Assembly (NCBI GenBank): GCA_047636995.1
Contig: JBLIGQ010000010.1
Location: forward strand, 1 to 64,000
DNA: 64,000 bases
Direction of reading: 5' to 3'
Source of the DNA: JAQWQB01 sp047636995
Lineage (GTDB): Bacteria; Bacteroidota; Bacteroidia; Flavobacteriales_D; Sanyastnellaceae
Of the stretch, positions 36,653-45,487 are shown piece by piece (the stretch's first letter is position 1; each line of letters starts with the position of its first letter). The position numbers and the translations under genes are program-made. Under the pieces are notes generated by a model. It was not told the origin of the DNA and made no database searches. It was given only the letters and a program-made list of their open reading frames with translations.

Positions 36653-37122
36653 AAGATCTAGGTACCTACCTGATTCTTCTCTCGACGCCCTTCTTTGCAC
36701 TTTATCTTATCAGTATTGTCTTTCTCCCTTCTGAGAGCCAAGATCTTATTAATTCCCACCTCCTTGCCCTTGCGCATCTCTTACATGGAGCAAATGTATA
36801 TTTCTTATGGAGTCGTTTCTACGACGAGTTAGACCACCCAGAGGTGCTAGACACTTCCCTTTTATTGTCCTCCCTGAACAAATCAGAAGACCTCCCTGCC
36901 GTGCTCACTAAATTTCTCTTCCCTCTCGGTTTTCTCATCTCGATCGGAACACTCACTTATATGACGATGTACATAGTCGATCATACCAACCACGGTTTAA
37001 ATCACTGGTTTGGAGAAGAACTTTTGGTCACATTTATCTTAGCATGCAGCATTCCTGCGACGCTCATAAGTATTCCCTTCTATTTCCAACTAATGAACCG
37101 TAATCTTACTCAAAATCACTGA
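36649..37122 (+). CDS. Small membrane protein of unknown function (157 aa)
   Basis: Four hydrophobic segments (LILLSTPFFALYLISIVFL; HLLALAHLLHGANVYFLW; FLFPLGFLISIGTLTYMTMY; LLVTFILACSIPATLISIPF). I recognise no family. It is translationally coupled to the thioredoxin-fold lipoprotein upstream (4-bp overlap), which suggests they act together. The 3' end overlaps the convergent M28 peptidase gene by 17 bp. Confidence 0.75.
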   Translation: MKDLGTYLILLSTPFFALYLISIVFLPSESQDLINSHLLALAHLLHGANVYFLWSRFYDELDHPEVLDTSLLLSSLNKSEDLPAVLTKFLFPLGFLISIGTLTYMTMYIVDHTNHGLNHWFGEELLVTFILACSIPATLISIPFYFQLMNRNLTQNH

Positions 37123-38677
37123 TTACATCTACCACTATACGTTGATCTCTATTTGCTAAATCCCAAGCTGTATAAAAAATCAACTGTCCAATTTTCGCCG
37201 TCTTCTCGTACATAATTTTGTCTGGTGTATCAGTTGGTTGATGATAGTCTTCATGAACTCCACTGAAATAGAAAATTACGGGAATATTGTTCTTCGCAAA
37301 ATTGTAATGATCAGATCTATAGTAGAACCTATTCGGGTCTTGCGGATCATTATATGTATAGTCCAGCGCTAAATTTGTGTACGTTGCATTCGCGTTCTCA
37401 CTTATTGTATGGAGCTCTGTGCTCAGCTTGTCTGATCCAATCAGATAAATGTACTCTCCATCATCATGCTCAGCATCTTTCCTTCCAACCATGTCTACAT
37501 TCAAGTTTGCTACAGTCTGCTTCAATGGGAAAACTGGATGTGTCACATACCACTCACTCCCTAATAAACCCTTCTCTTCACCCGAGACCGTCATAATCAA
37601 CACACTTCTACGAGGACCATTGCCTTCATTAGAAGCTATTTTAAACGCCTCAGCTATCTCCATTACTGTAACTGTGCCAGAACCGTCATCATCTGCTCCA
37701 TTATTGATATCCCCACCTTGTACACCTATGTGGTCATAATGCGCCGTTATTACAACCAGCTCATCCTTTAAAAGTGGATCCGCTCCTGGAATATAACACA
37801 GAACATTCTCTGAAGTATATTCCTTCAATTCACGCTTTATGTTTATTACAACAGGCTTTCTTAAAGATTTACTGACCGGCGCCTTTTTCCCTATAATCTT
37901 TCTTTTCAGCTTTGCAATCCTCCCCGCTTTCCCTTCCTTGAAAAGCCGATCCATGCCTGATGATTTAATAAACAGCGTGGGAAGCACTTCCTCCTTCTCT
38001 TCCCGCTCCATATCTAAACGCATACCAGGATTTTCTAACCAGTACTTAACCCTACCAAGGTACTGGTCATAATCTTCATTCAAAATAATGAGCGCTCTCG
38101 CTCCTTTTTTCTGTGCAGCCTCACGCTTAACCCGCCAATCACCTGACCACTCACTCAAACCACTTTCCCGCGTAACAAGCGAGATCCCATCCTTATTTAT
38201 CGGTTCACCGGGCAGTATAAATACTATTTTATCCTTTACATCAACGTTCTCATAATCATTGTAATACTCACTTTCAATCCCATATCCCAAAAACATAGCA
38301 TCACCACTAATCGTATTAGCGTCAAACCCTGGAAAGAAGTAAAAATCATCCATGTAGTCCAAAACCACATCTCCTATCGTTATTTGGGCCTTTACTGTAC
38401 GCTCCGATTTTAGAGGAAAAGATTGAAAATAACTACCTCCCTCCAGGGGTTCTACCCCAAGCGTACTAAAATAATTTGCTATGTAATCAGCGGCCATTTT
38501 TTGACCTTCCTTCCCTGTTTCTCTGCCCTCAAACTTATCATCGGCTAAAATGTACAGGTGCTCCTTAAGCTCTCCTGGAGTTATCGTTTTACCATATCTC
38601 ATTGCAAGAGAATCCTGACCAATAACTGATAACGAGTTAATCGCCATAAAAGCGAAAAAAACAACTATATTTTTCAT
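37106..38677 (-). CDS. M28-family metallopeptidase, secreted (523 aa)
   Basis: Signal peptide (NIVVFFAFMAINSLSVIGQ), an insert like a PA domain (~100-250), then the M28 zinc site: VITAHYDHIG, NGADDDGSGT, SGEEKGLLGS and NLNVDMVGR, with a final histidine in the YRSDHYNFA region. It would be an aminopeptidase or related exopeptidase acting in the periplasm or outside. I chose the start at 38677, which overlaps the rpiB stop as ATGA, over ATG 38683. It forms a minus-strand pair with rpiB. Confidence 0.88.
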   Translation of the reverse strand: MKNIVVFFAFMAINSLSVIGQDSLAMRYGKTITPGELKEHLYILADDKFEGRETGKEGQKMAADYIANYFSTLGVEPLEGGSYFQSFPLKSERTVKAQITIGDVVLDYMDDFYFFPGFDANTISGDAMFLGYGIESEYYNDYENVDVKDKIVFILPGEPINKDGISLVTRESGLSEWSGDWRVKREAAQKKGARALIILNEDYDQYLGRVKYWLENPGMRLDMEREEKEEVLPTLFIKSSGMDRLFKEGKAGRIAKLKRKIIGKKAPVSKSLRKPVVINIKRELKEYTSENVLCYIPGADPLLKDELVVITAHYDHIGVQGGDINNGADDDGSGTVTVMEIAEAFKIASNEGNGPRRSVLIMTVSGEEKGLLGSEWYVTHPVFPLKQTVANLNVDMVGRKDAEHDDGEYIYLIGSDKLSTELHTISENANATYTNLALDYTYNDPQDPNRFYYRSDHYNFAKNNIPVIFYFSGVHEDYHQPTDTPDKIMYEKTAKIGQLIFYTAWDLANRDQRIVVDVISDFE

Positions 38678-39105
38678 GAACATGCAATTTTATTTACTCT
38701 TTTTTCGTGTCTACCACCTTCAAACTTTGCACTAAAATAAGCCACCAGTATAGCCACCGTTTTCGCCTCATTAATAAATCTAGCGGGTATGCAACATACA
38801 TTCGCATCATTATGCAACCTCGCCAACGAAGCTATCTCCGCTTCCCAACATAGAGCGGCGCGCACATTACTATGCTTATTAGCGCTCATTGCAACCCCAT
38901 TTGCAGAGCCACAAATTAGCACACCATGGTCTGCATTCTTATTTTGCACCTCCAAAGCAACCTGATGAGCATAATCAGGGTAATCTACAGAGGCATCAGA
39001 ATAAGTGCCCTTATCTACTACCTCATACCCATTAGACTCTAACCAATTGATTATGAACTCCTTCCTTTCAAATCCTGCATGATCACTTCCAATAACTACT
39101 TTCAT
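38674..39105 (-). CDS. rpiB: Ribose-5-phosphate isomerase B (143 aa)
   Basis: The family opening KVVIGSDHAGFERKE, the catalytic cysteine in VLICGSANGVAMSANK, and HNDANVCCIPAR. It interconverts ribose 5-phosphate and ribulose 5-phosphate in the pentose phosphate pathway. It reads leftward from the candidate origin region and is translationally coupled to the peptidase downstream. Confidence 0.92.
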   Translation of the reverse strand: MKVVIGSDHAGFERKEFIINWLESNGYEVVDKGTYSDASVDYPDYAHQVALEVQNKNADHGVLICGSANGVAMSANKHSNVRAALCWEAEIASLARLHNDANVCCIPARFINEAKTVAILVAYFSAKFEGGRHEKRVNKIACS

Positions 39106-39581
39106 GGTACCAATTTTGATATCAAATTAACAACTTTTAGATGCAATCCTGGTGATCCTTATCATGCTATTACTCCGATGATGTATCTTGTCAACATCTT
39201 GTTTAAAACATGTTAATTACATGGCTACAACATCTGAAATCTTTCTCTAGGAAATTTAAAAAAATAATGCAGGTAACCAAGTTTATGAACAATCGTGTAT
39301 TTTATCAAACTACTTATCGCAATATCATCAACATGCTATCCACAAAAATAACCCACCATTTAGACTGAAACATATTAAAAATACGTTTAGGGACTACCTT
39401 GTGAATAACTACACGAACGTCCTGCAAATCAAGAAGTAAATAGGTTCAAAACATGTTCATAAAGAGGTTAGCGCCGTTGAAAAGTCACTTAATCAACTAA
39501 AGTATCACCTTTTTATACACCGTATGAACACCCCTATTACTATTACTTCTCTTTTATATAAATAAAGATATATAGTACTTA
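39106..39581. other. Candidate chromosomal replication origin (oriC)
   Basis: A 476-bp gene-free, AT-rich gap between divergent genes. DnaA-box-like 9-mers: CTATCCACA (39336-39344, one off TTATCCACA) and TTATTCACA on the minus strand (39400-39408, one off), with weaker TTATGAACA (39283) and TTATACACC (39513). An AT-only stretch near 39552-39572 could serve as the unwinding element. AAAACATGTT occurs twice (39205, 39448). Hand-sampled composition shifts from C-rich on the left to G-rich on the right. Two parS-like sites lie 6-8 kb to the left. Taken together an origin is likely, but not proven. Confidence 0.6.
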
Positions 39582-41108
39582 ATGAGGTTAATAAACTTTG
39601 CCGCTGGAATTTCGTTCTTCCTTTTTCTATCGCTTTCTTTGGAAGGCCAAATAGACACGACTTCAATTCACTTCACCCAGTTCTTTTATCCCAATGGTAT
39701 TTTGTCAAGTGAAGGGAGCTTAATAAACGGAAAACCAGAGGGATACTGGAAAACTTACTATGAATTAGGAAGCTTAAAAACGGAAGGAAATAGGAGCAAT
39801 GGCTTGCTTCAGGATGAGTGGAAATTTTACAAAGAGGACGGAAAACTAGAACGGATTATTATCTATGAAAGTAACCAACGAACTGGATTAGAACGGGTCT
39901 ATTCTGAAAATGAAAATTTAGTAGCGAATATACCTTGGGTTGGCGATTTAAAGAAAGGCGAAGCCAGCTATTTTTATGAATCAGGTGAGTTGTATCGAAC
40001 TTTAACATTTTCAGAAAATAAGGAGGAAGGAAGGGGCTTTGAATATGCAAAAGATGGAAGAATAATAACTTACCTCAATTACAATTCAGGCTTTATTAGA
40101 AGTATAGAAAAACTGAACAGAACGAATAAAATAGGGAATAAAACAGGTTACTGGGTTGAGCTATATCCGAACGGTAAAGTACAAATGGATGGTTATTTTA
40201 CAAATGGAATTAGGAATGGCGTTTTCAAGTTTTATGACAAACGAGATAACCTTGATCGCATTGAAAAATATGTTGGAGGTGAGCTGATCACTGATGCAAG
40301 TGAAACCGTAATGCTAGATATTCGGAAGGAATACTATCCAGGAGGAGGTTTGAAGCTTGTAGGAAGTTACCGTGATGGATCTAAGCAAGGCGTTTTTCGT
40401 GAATACGATGAGGACGGTAAAATAACAACTGCCTATTTGTATGATGGAAATGTAAAACTTGGTGAGGGTATTATAGATGCTGAAGGCAGAGAACAAGGTC
40501 CCTGGAAACTATTTTATACTACCGGTGAATTAAAAGCAGAGGGTGCTTATGTAGATGGCAAGCGCGAAGGACCTTGGTTATTCTTTTTTGTTTCGGGAAA
40601 AGAGGAACAAAATGGAAATTACAGAGATGGTCTAGCGAACGGCAATTGGAAATGGTTCTTTGAAAGTGGTGAAACCGAAAGAGAAGAGGGTTACCGAAAA
40701 GGTAAGGAAGACGGACTCTCTGTTGAATATGACTCAGAGGGCAATGTGTTAGAAAAAGGAGCATACATCGATGGTCTCAAAAATGGTCCGTGGCTCTATC
40801 ACGTTAATGACCATAAAGAAGATGTTAACTTTATTGATGGTGAGCCAACGGGAGATTGGTTATTTACACATGAGAACGGAAATAAACTATTTAAAGGCGC
40901 TTATTTGAGTGGCATTCCTATTGGGAAGCATAAATATTGGTATGCGAACGGAAATACTAAGAGCGAAGGAAAGCACCAAGCGGGAGAAAAAGATGGTGAC
41001 TGGAAGTACTACAATGAGGATGGCATGCTCTTGATGGTAATCAAATTCAAGAACGGTGAGAAGATAAAAATAGATGGTGCTAAACTGCCACAAAATTTTG
41101 AGGAATAA
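39582..41108 (+). CDS. Secreted MORN/YwqK-type repeat protein (508 aa)
   Basis: Signal peptide (FAAGISFFLFLSLSLEGQ), then about 18 tandem units of ~23 residues of the form YPNGxLxSEGxYxxGxxxGxWxxY (e.g. YYELGSLKTEGN; FYTTGELKAEGAYVDGKR). This is the MORN-like repeat found in the YwqK antitoxin family, but here in an exported protein without a toxin neighbour. A structural beta-sheet surface or periplasmic role is the simplest reading. It is the first gene to the right of the candidate origin, with 11 bp before the sensor kinase gene, so possibly one operon. Confidence 0.82.
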   Translation: MRLINFAAGISFFLFLSLSLEGQIDTTSIHFTQFFYPNGILSSEGSLINGKPEGYWKTYYELGSLKTEGNRSNGLLQDEWKFYKEDGKLERIIIYESNQRTGLERVYSENENLVANIPWVGDLKKGEASYFYESGELYRTLTFSENKEEGRGFEYAKDGRIITYLNYNSGFIRSIEKLNRTNKIGNKTGYWVELYPNGKVQMDGYFTNGIRNGVFKFYDKRDNLDRIEKYVGGELITDASETVMLDIRKEYYPGGGLKLVGSYRDGSKQGVFREYDEDGKITTAYLYDGNVKLGEGIIDAEGREQGPWKLFYTTGELKAEGAYVDGKREGPWLFFFVSGKEEQNGNYRDGLANGNWKWFFESGETEREEGYRKGKEDGLSVEYDSEGNVLEKGAYIDGLKNGPWLYHVNDHKEDVNFIDGEPTGDWLFTHENGNKLFKGAYLSGIPIGKHKYWYANGNTKSEGKHQAGEKDGDWKYYNEDGMLLMVIKFKNGEKIKIDGAKLPQNFEE

Positions 41109-41119
41109 TATGCTCTTGC

Positions 41120-44100
41120 ATGGAACATAAAATAAAATTGTGGATTGAAAATAGCTCTGAAGCCTATGTTGTTTTCGATATAGATAAGGGCCGACCATAC
41201 AGCATTAATAAATCTGCTGAGTGGTTTTTGAGTGTACTATTCGGTCTATCGAGTGCACAAATCTTTTCTACTTTTCCCGAGGAAATCGCCTCTTTTTCGA
41301 AGGAATCCTATCACCAGTTGAAAGAGAATCCTTTACAATTTAAAAAGTTTAATAATGGATTAGAAGTATGTGCCTCTGCTTGTTTTAATACACCAAACCT
41401 TTGTCTATTAACTTTACGAATGGCGGGTTTATCTTTTCCTGGTCGACAAGCCCTCATGGTTTTTGAAAACAATGTTGCTGGTATTTATGAAACCAATATA
41501 GATGGTCAGCTTTTGGCCTTCAATAAGGCTTTTAGTGATATTTTAGGTTACACAACAAAAGAATTAATAGGCAAAGAAGGTTGTGATCTCTATGTTCATG
41601 AAGGAGATAGAAAAGATTTTTTAAAAGCACTCACTAGACAGAAAAAGCTTGTCAATTGGGAAATGCGTTATCAGCGTAAAGATGAAAGCGTTGCTTGGTG
41701 CATGGAGAATGCTTTTATCTTAGAACAAAATGGTCAACAAAGCATTGTTGGAACCATAGTAGATATAACAGAGCAGAAACAGAATAAGGATCGCTTCGAA
41801 TCACTTTTTTATTCTTCACCTGATGCCCTTCTTTTAATCGTGGATAATTCTACCGGAAGAGTAAATAGAAGGTGTCAAGAAATTTTTGGTTACAATGAGG
41901 ATGAACTTTTCGAGCTGAATATTTTTGATCCAAAAATTGGTTTATTCCAGCTATCGGAAAATGATTACGAAGTGTTTCAGCTCAAATTGGAACAACTCAA
42001 GAACGGGGAAACATGTAAACTTCGAACCTTGTCTCGAAGAAAAGATAAATCACTTTTTTACAGTGAAGTAACAATTACGAATTCATCCTTGGGTAACCAA
42101 GAGGTCAAGCAAGTAATTGTACGAGATGTTTCAGAAAGAGTGCTTTACGAGGAGTCTTTAAAGGAAAGTGAGGCACGGTTTAAACTACTCTCTGATGTGG
42201 CAATTGAGGGAATTGTTTTTCTTGTTAACAGGCAAATTAGAGATTGTAATAAGCAATTTGCGCTCCTGTTTGGATATAAAAATGCTGAAGAGATTTTAGG
42301 TAAAAATATTGAATGGTTTATGTCTGAAAAAGACATTAAACGCATGGAATTATTGGTGTCTAACCCTAACCAAGAACGAAAGGAAATATGGTCTAAAAAC
42401 AAAGACGGTCAAGTCCTTATTCTGGAAGCCAGAGGGAGTAAAATTGAATACCAACAAGTAGAAATGAACGTTTATCTTTTCTATGATATAACATATAGAA
42501 AGCGAACAGAGCAAGAACTTGAACAAAGTACTGAGCGATTTAAATCTTTGGTTGAAAACTCACCAAATGGAATTTTTATTTTGATTGATGGTCGCATCAA
42601 ATATGTGAATTATAGCGGTTTACAGTTGCTGAAATTTCAAGATGAGGATGATATTTTTGATGAGCTCTTTAGTGATTTCTTCCCAGAAGAGTTAAGGACG
42701 AGTATTCAGCAAGACCTGGAAGTAGTGAGAGAGGGCGAAGAAGTTGAATACCGTGAGTACAGGATTATTGATAGTAAAGGAAACCATTTAGAAGTTGGTT
42801 TTAAGCCAACACTCTCTGTTTATGACAACCGGCCTTCTGTTCAAGTTACATTGAACAACTTAAGTATGCGAATGAAGCTCATGCAAGAAACAATGCGTGC
42901 GCAAATTGCCGAGGAAATTAACGTGGTACTTAAACGTGAAATTGAGGAGCACAAACTCACACAGATAAAACTGCTAGAAGCGGAGAACTTCAGAAGAAAC
43001 ATCATCCAAAGCTCAATAGACATGATCATAGCGGTAGATAGGGAGCAGTTAATTACAGAATTCAATCCGGCAGCTCAAGAACAATTTGGTTATGCCTTTG
43101 AAGAAGTAGTAGGTAAGCCGCTAAGAATGCTCTACAAAACAACTAAAGAGTATAACAAGATTGAATCATGCGTCAAGAAGGACCTATCTTTTACAGGGGA
43201 AATAGACAATATAACGAAGAAGAAGAAATTATTTACAAGCTTGCTTTCCGCTAGTGTTATTCGAAATGAGGATGATGAAGTGGTGGGTTCTATGGGGGTT
43301 TCCAGAGACATTACAGAACTTAAAAAGGCAGAACAGAAGCTAAGAGAAAGTGAGGAGCGTTACAGAGATTTATTCGAGAACGCCTCTGATCTTATCTTTT
43401 CAATTAATACAGCAGGAAACTTTAAATATGCCAATAAGGCCTTTCTAACAGCGCTCGGATATACAAAGACAGACTTGCGGTCATTGCGATTTTCTGATGT
43501 AGTTCACTCCTCGAAAATTGCACTTGAAAATCCTATGAAGAGTTTCGCGGGGAAAACCAGAGAATTGGAGTTTAAGTCAAAAGAGGGTAAAATTCTGAAT
43601 GTTTACGGAGACAGTAGTGTCAAAGAAAGAAATGGAAAACCAGACGGAATTAGAGCAATCTACAGAGACATCACAGACCTCAGAGAACAGGAAAGAAAAG
43701 CAATAGATCAAGGCGCTAAATTAGAGTCTATTTTCAACTCTACAGAGAACATGATGATGTGGACCATGAACCTTGAGGGGTCCTTAACCTCTGCTAATAA
43801 TAATTTCAGACGATGGGCCTCCGTTGATTTAGATGACAAAATAGAAATAGGAGATCCAGTGCTTTCTTTGCTAGAGAAAAACTTGAACGAAAATGCGCAC
43901 CAACAACAAATAAAGGACTTCGAAAGGGCGTTTGACGGGACAGCAACTCAATTCGAATTACCACTGATAACCGCAAATAAAACAGAACTCTGGCTGCAAA
44001 TATTTGTCAATCCAGTAAGGATAAATAATGAACTGAAAGAAGTAAGTTGTCTTGCTTATGACATGACTGAGAGAAAAGAAATTGACCGAAGAATTCTAGA

Positions 44101-44713
44101 CTCGTTGAAAGAAAAAGAAGTGCTTTTACAGGAGGTTCATCACCGTGTGAAAAACAACCTTCAAGTAATTTCGAGTATACTCAATCTTCAGTCTTCGTTT
44201 GTTGATGACAAAAAGACGCTGGCTATTTTGGAAGAAAGCCAAAGCAGGATTAAGACCATGAGTTACATTCATGAAACCTTGTATCAAACATCAGATTTCT
44301 CTTCTATTGAGTTCACAGAGTATATTTCAACGCTCACAGGCAGTATTATCCAATCTTACGGGTCTAAAGAATGCGAGGTTATACTCAAAACAGACTTCGA
44401 TAAGATTTACCTCAAACTAGATCAAGCCATTCCCTGTGGATTGATTATTAATGAGTTAGTGAGTAATGCGATGAAGTATGCCTATGCAGGTCGAAAAAAA
44501 GGTGAACTCAGGTTGATCATCAAGGAAAGAGATGGAAAAATACACTTGGAAGTAGGAGATAATGGTGTTGGAATGCCAGAAGATTACAATCCAGAAGAGT
44601 CAGACTCACTAGGTATTTACCTTGTTCATGCTCTTGTTGAGCAGCTAGATGCGACCATGAAAATTAGAAACGAAGAGGGCACAAGGTTTTTACTTACTTT
44701 TGACAAGCAATAA
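41120..44713 (+). CDS. Multi-PAS sensor histidine kinase, HisKA_2 family (1197 aa)
   Basis: No membrane helices. I count seven PAS domains (starts near residues 112, 227, 350, 470, 630, 745 and 870), for example AGIYETNIDGQLLAFNKAF and MIIAVDREQLITEFNPAA. The catalytic end has the HisKA_2 phosphoacceptor LLQEVHHRVKNNLQVISSIL and a GHKL ATPase (IINELVSNAMKYAY, VGDNGVGMP). It is cytoplasmic, so it senses an internal cue or small ligand. Its ATPase is followed 14 bp later by a response regulator, the obvious partner. Confidence 0.9.
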   Translation: MEHKIKLWIENSSEAYVVFDIDKGRPYSINKSAEWFLSVLFGLSSAQIFSTFPEEIASFSKESYHQLKENPLQFKKFNNGLEVCASACFNTPNLCLLTLRMAGLSFPGRQALMVFENNVAGIYETNIDGQLLAFNKAFSDILGYTTKELIGKEGCDLYVHEGDRKDFLKALTRQKKLVNWEMRYQRKDESVAWCMENAFILEQNGQQSIVGTIVDITEQKQNKDRFESLFYSSPDALLLIVDNSTGRVNRRCQEIFGYNEDELFELNIFDPKIGLFQLSENDYEVFQLKLEQLKNGETCKLRTLSRRKDKSLFYSEVTITNSSLGNQEVKQVIVRDVSERVLYEESLKESEARFKLLSDVAIEGIVFLVNRQIRDCNKQFALLFGYKNAEEILGKNIEWFMSEKDIKRMELLVSNPNQERKEIWSKNKDGQVLILEARGSKIEYQQVEMNVYLFYDITYRKRTEQELEQSTERFKSLVENSPNGIFILIDGRIKYVNYSGLQLLKFQDEDDIFDELFSDFFPEELRTSIQQDLEVVREGEEVEYREYRIIDSKGNHLEVGFKPTLSVYDNRPSVQVTLNNLSMRMKLMQETMRAQIAEEINVVLKREIEEHKLTQIKLLEAENFRRNIIQSSIDMIIAVDREQLITEFNPAAQEQFGYAFEEVVGKPLRMLYKTTKEYNKIESCVKKDLSFTGEIDNITKKKKLFTSLLSASVIRNEDDEVVGSMGVSRDITELKKAEQKLRESEERYRDLFENASDLIFSINTAGNFKYANKAFLTALGYTKTDLRSLRFSDVVHSSKIALENPMKSFAGKTRELEFKSKEGKILNVYGDSSVKERNGKPDGIRAIYRDITDLREQERKAIDQGAKLESIFNSTENMMMWTMNLEGSLTSANNNFRRWASVDLDDKIEIGDPVLSLLEKNLNENAHQQQIKDFERAFDGTATQFELPLITANKTELWLQIFVNPVRINNELKEVSCLAYDMTERKEIDRRILDSLKEKEVLLQEVHHRVKNNLQVISSILNLQSSFVDDKKTLAILEESQSRIKTMSYIHETLYQTSDFSSIEFTEYISTLTGSIIQSYGSKECEVILKTDFDKIYLKLDQAIPCGLIINELVSNAMKYAYAGRKKGELRLIIKERDGKIHLEVGDNGVGMPEDYNPEESDSLGIYLVHALVEQLDATMKIRNEEGTRFLLTFDKQ

Positions 44714-44727
44714 TCCACTCTTTTCCT

Positions 44728-45477
44728 ATGGCAGTTAATATTCTCGTTACCGAAGATGAAAGCATTGTACGCAAAGACATTGAACGCAGTCTTAAGAAGT
44801 TAGGCTACAATGTTGTTGGGTCTACTGATACAGGTGAAAAAGCCATTGAGCTTGCATTGCAATTGAAACCAGATCTCGCCTTGATGGATATTATGCTGAA
44901 AGGAGAGATGACAGGAATCGAGGCAGCCCAAGCGATCAAAAAGGAGATAGACATTCCTATTATTTTCTTAACAGCCTATGCAGACGAAAGGACACTTGCG
45001 AAAGCGAAAGTTACAGAACCGCATGGTTATATTTTGAAGCCATTCAAGGAGATTGATATTCATACATCAATTGAAATGGCTATTCACAAGCACAAGAAGG
45101 AGAAGGAATTAAAAATTGAAGCAGATTTGCTCCGTGCCATAACAGAGCATAAAGATGATGCTGAATACCTCTTTGTAAAACACAACTCGGCACTTGTAAA
45201 AGTAAAAGTTGAAAATGTACTTTTCATTGAGGCGCTGAAAGACTATGTTGTAATTCACACAACCGAAGAGAAGTATACAATTCATTCAACCATGAAAGAC
45301 ATTGAACGGAAATTACCGCAACGCTTTTTCCTTCGTGTTCACCGGTCGTTCATTGTGAACATGGACAAAATTATGGCCATCGCTTCAAACGGTTTAGTTA
45401 TTGACGGCGGTGACAAGGAACTTCCAATCGGCGGGTCATACAAAGATCAACTTGGAAAACGAATTAACCTTCTCTAA
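44728..45477 (+). CDS. Response regulator with LytTR DNA-binding domain (249 aa)
   Basis: Receiver domain 1-125 with acidic pocket (VTEDES), phosphoacceptor Asp54 (LALMDIMLKG) and K in LKPFKEID. The LytTR domain covers about 145-249 (LFIEALKDYVVIHTTEEKYT; RFFLRVHRSFIVNMDKI). It would bind direct-repeat promoter sites after phosphorylation by the PAS kinase encoded immediately upstream. Confidence 0.92.
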   Translation: MAVNILVTEDESIVRKDIERSLKKLGYNVVGSTDTGEKAIELALQLKPDLALMDIMLKGEMTGIEAAQAIKKEIDIPIIFLTAYADERTLAKAKVTEPHGYILKPFKEIDIHTSIEMAIHKHKKEKELKIEADLLRAITEHKDDAEYLFVKHNSALVKVKVENVLFIEALKDYVVIHTTEEKYTIHSTMKDIERKLPQRFFLRVHRSFIVNMDKIMAIASNGLVIDGGDKELPIGGSYKDQLGKRINLL

Positions 45478-45487
45478 TCTTTTTGGA

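Noticed and set aside
45401..45487. Upstream extension of the barrel gene
   Set aside because: It overlaps the response regulator and lacks a signal peptide at its start; ATG 45488 gives a proper one.
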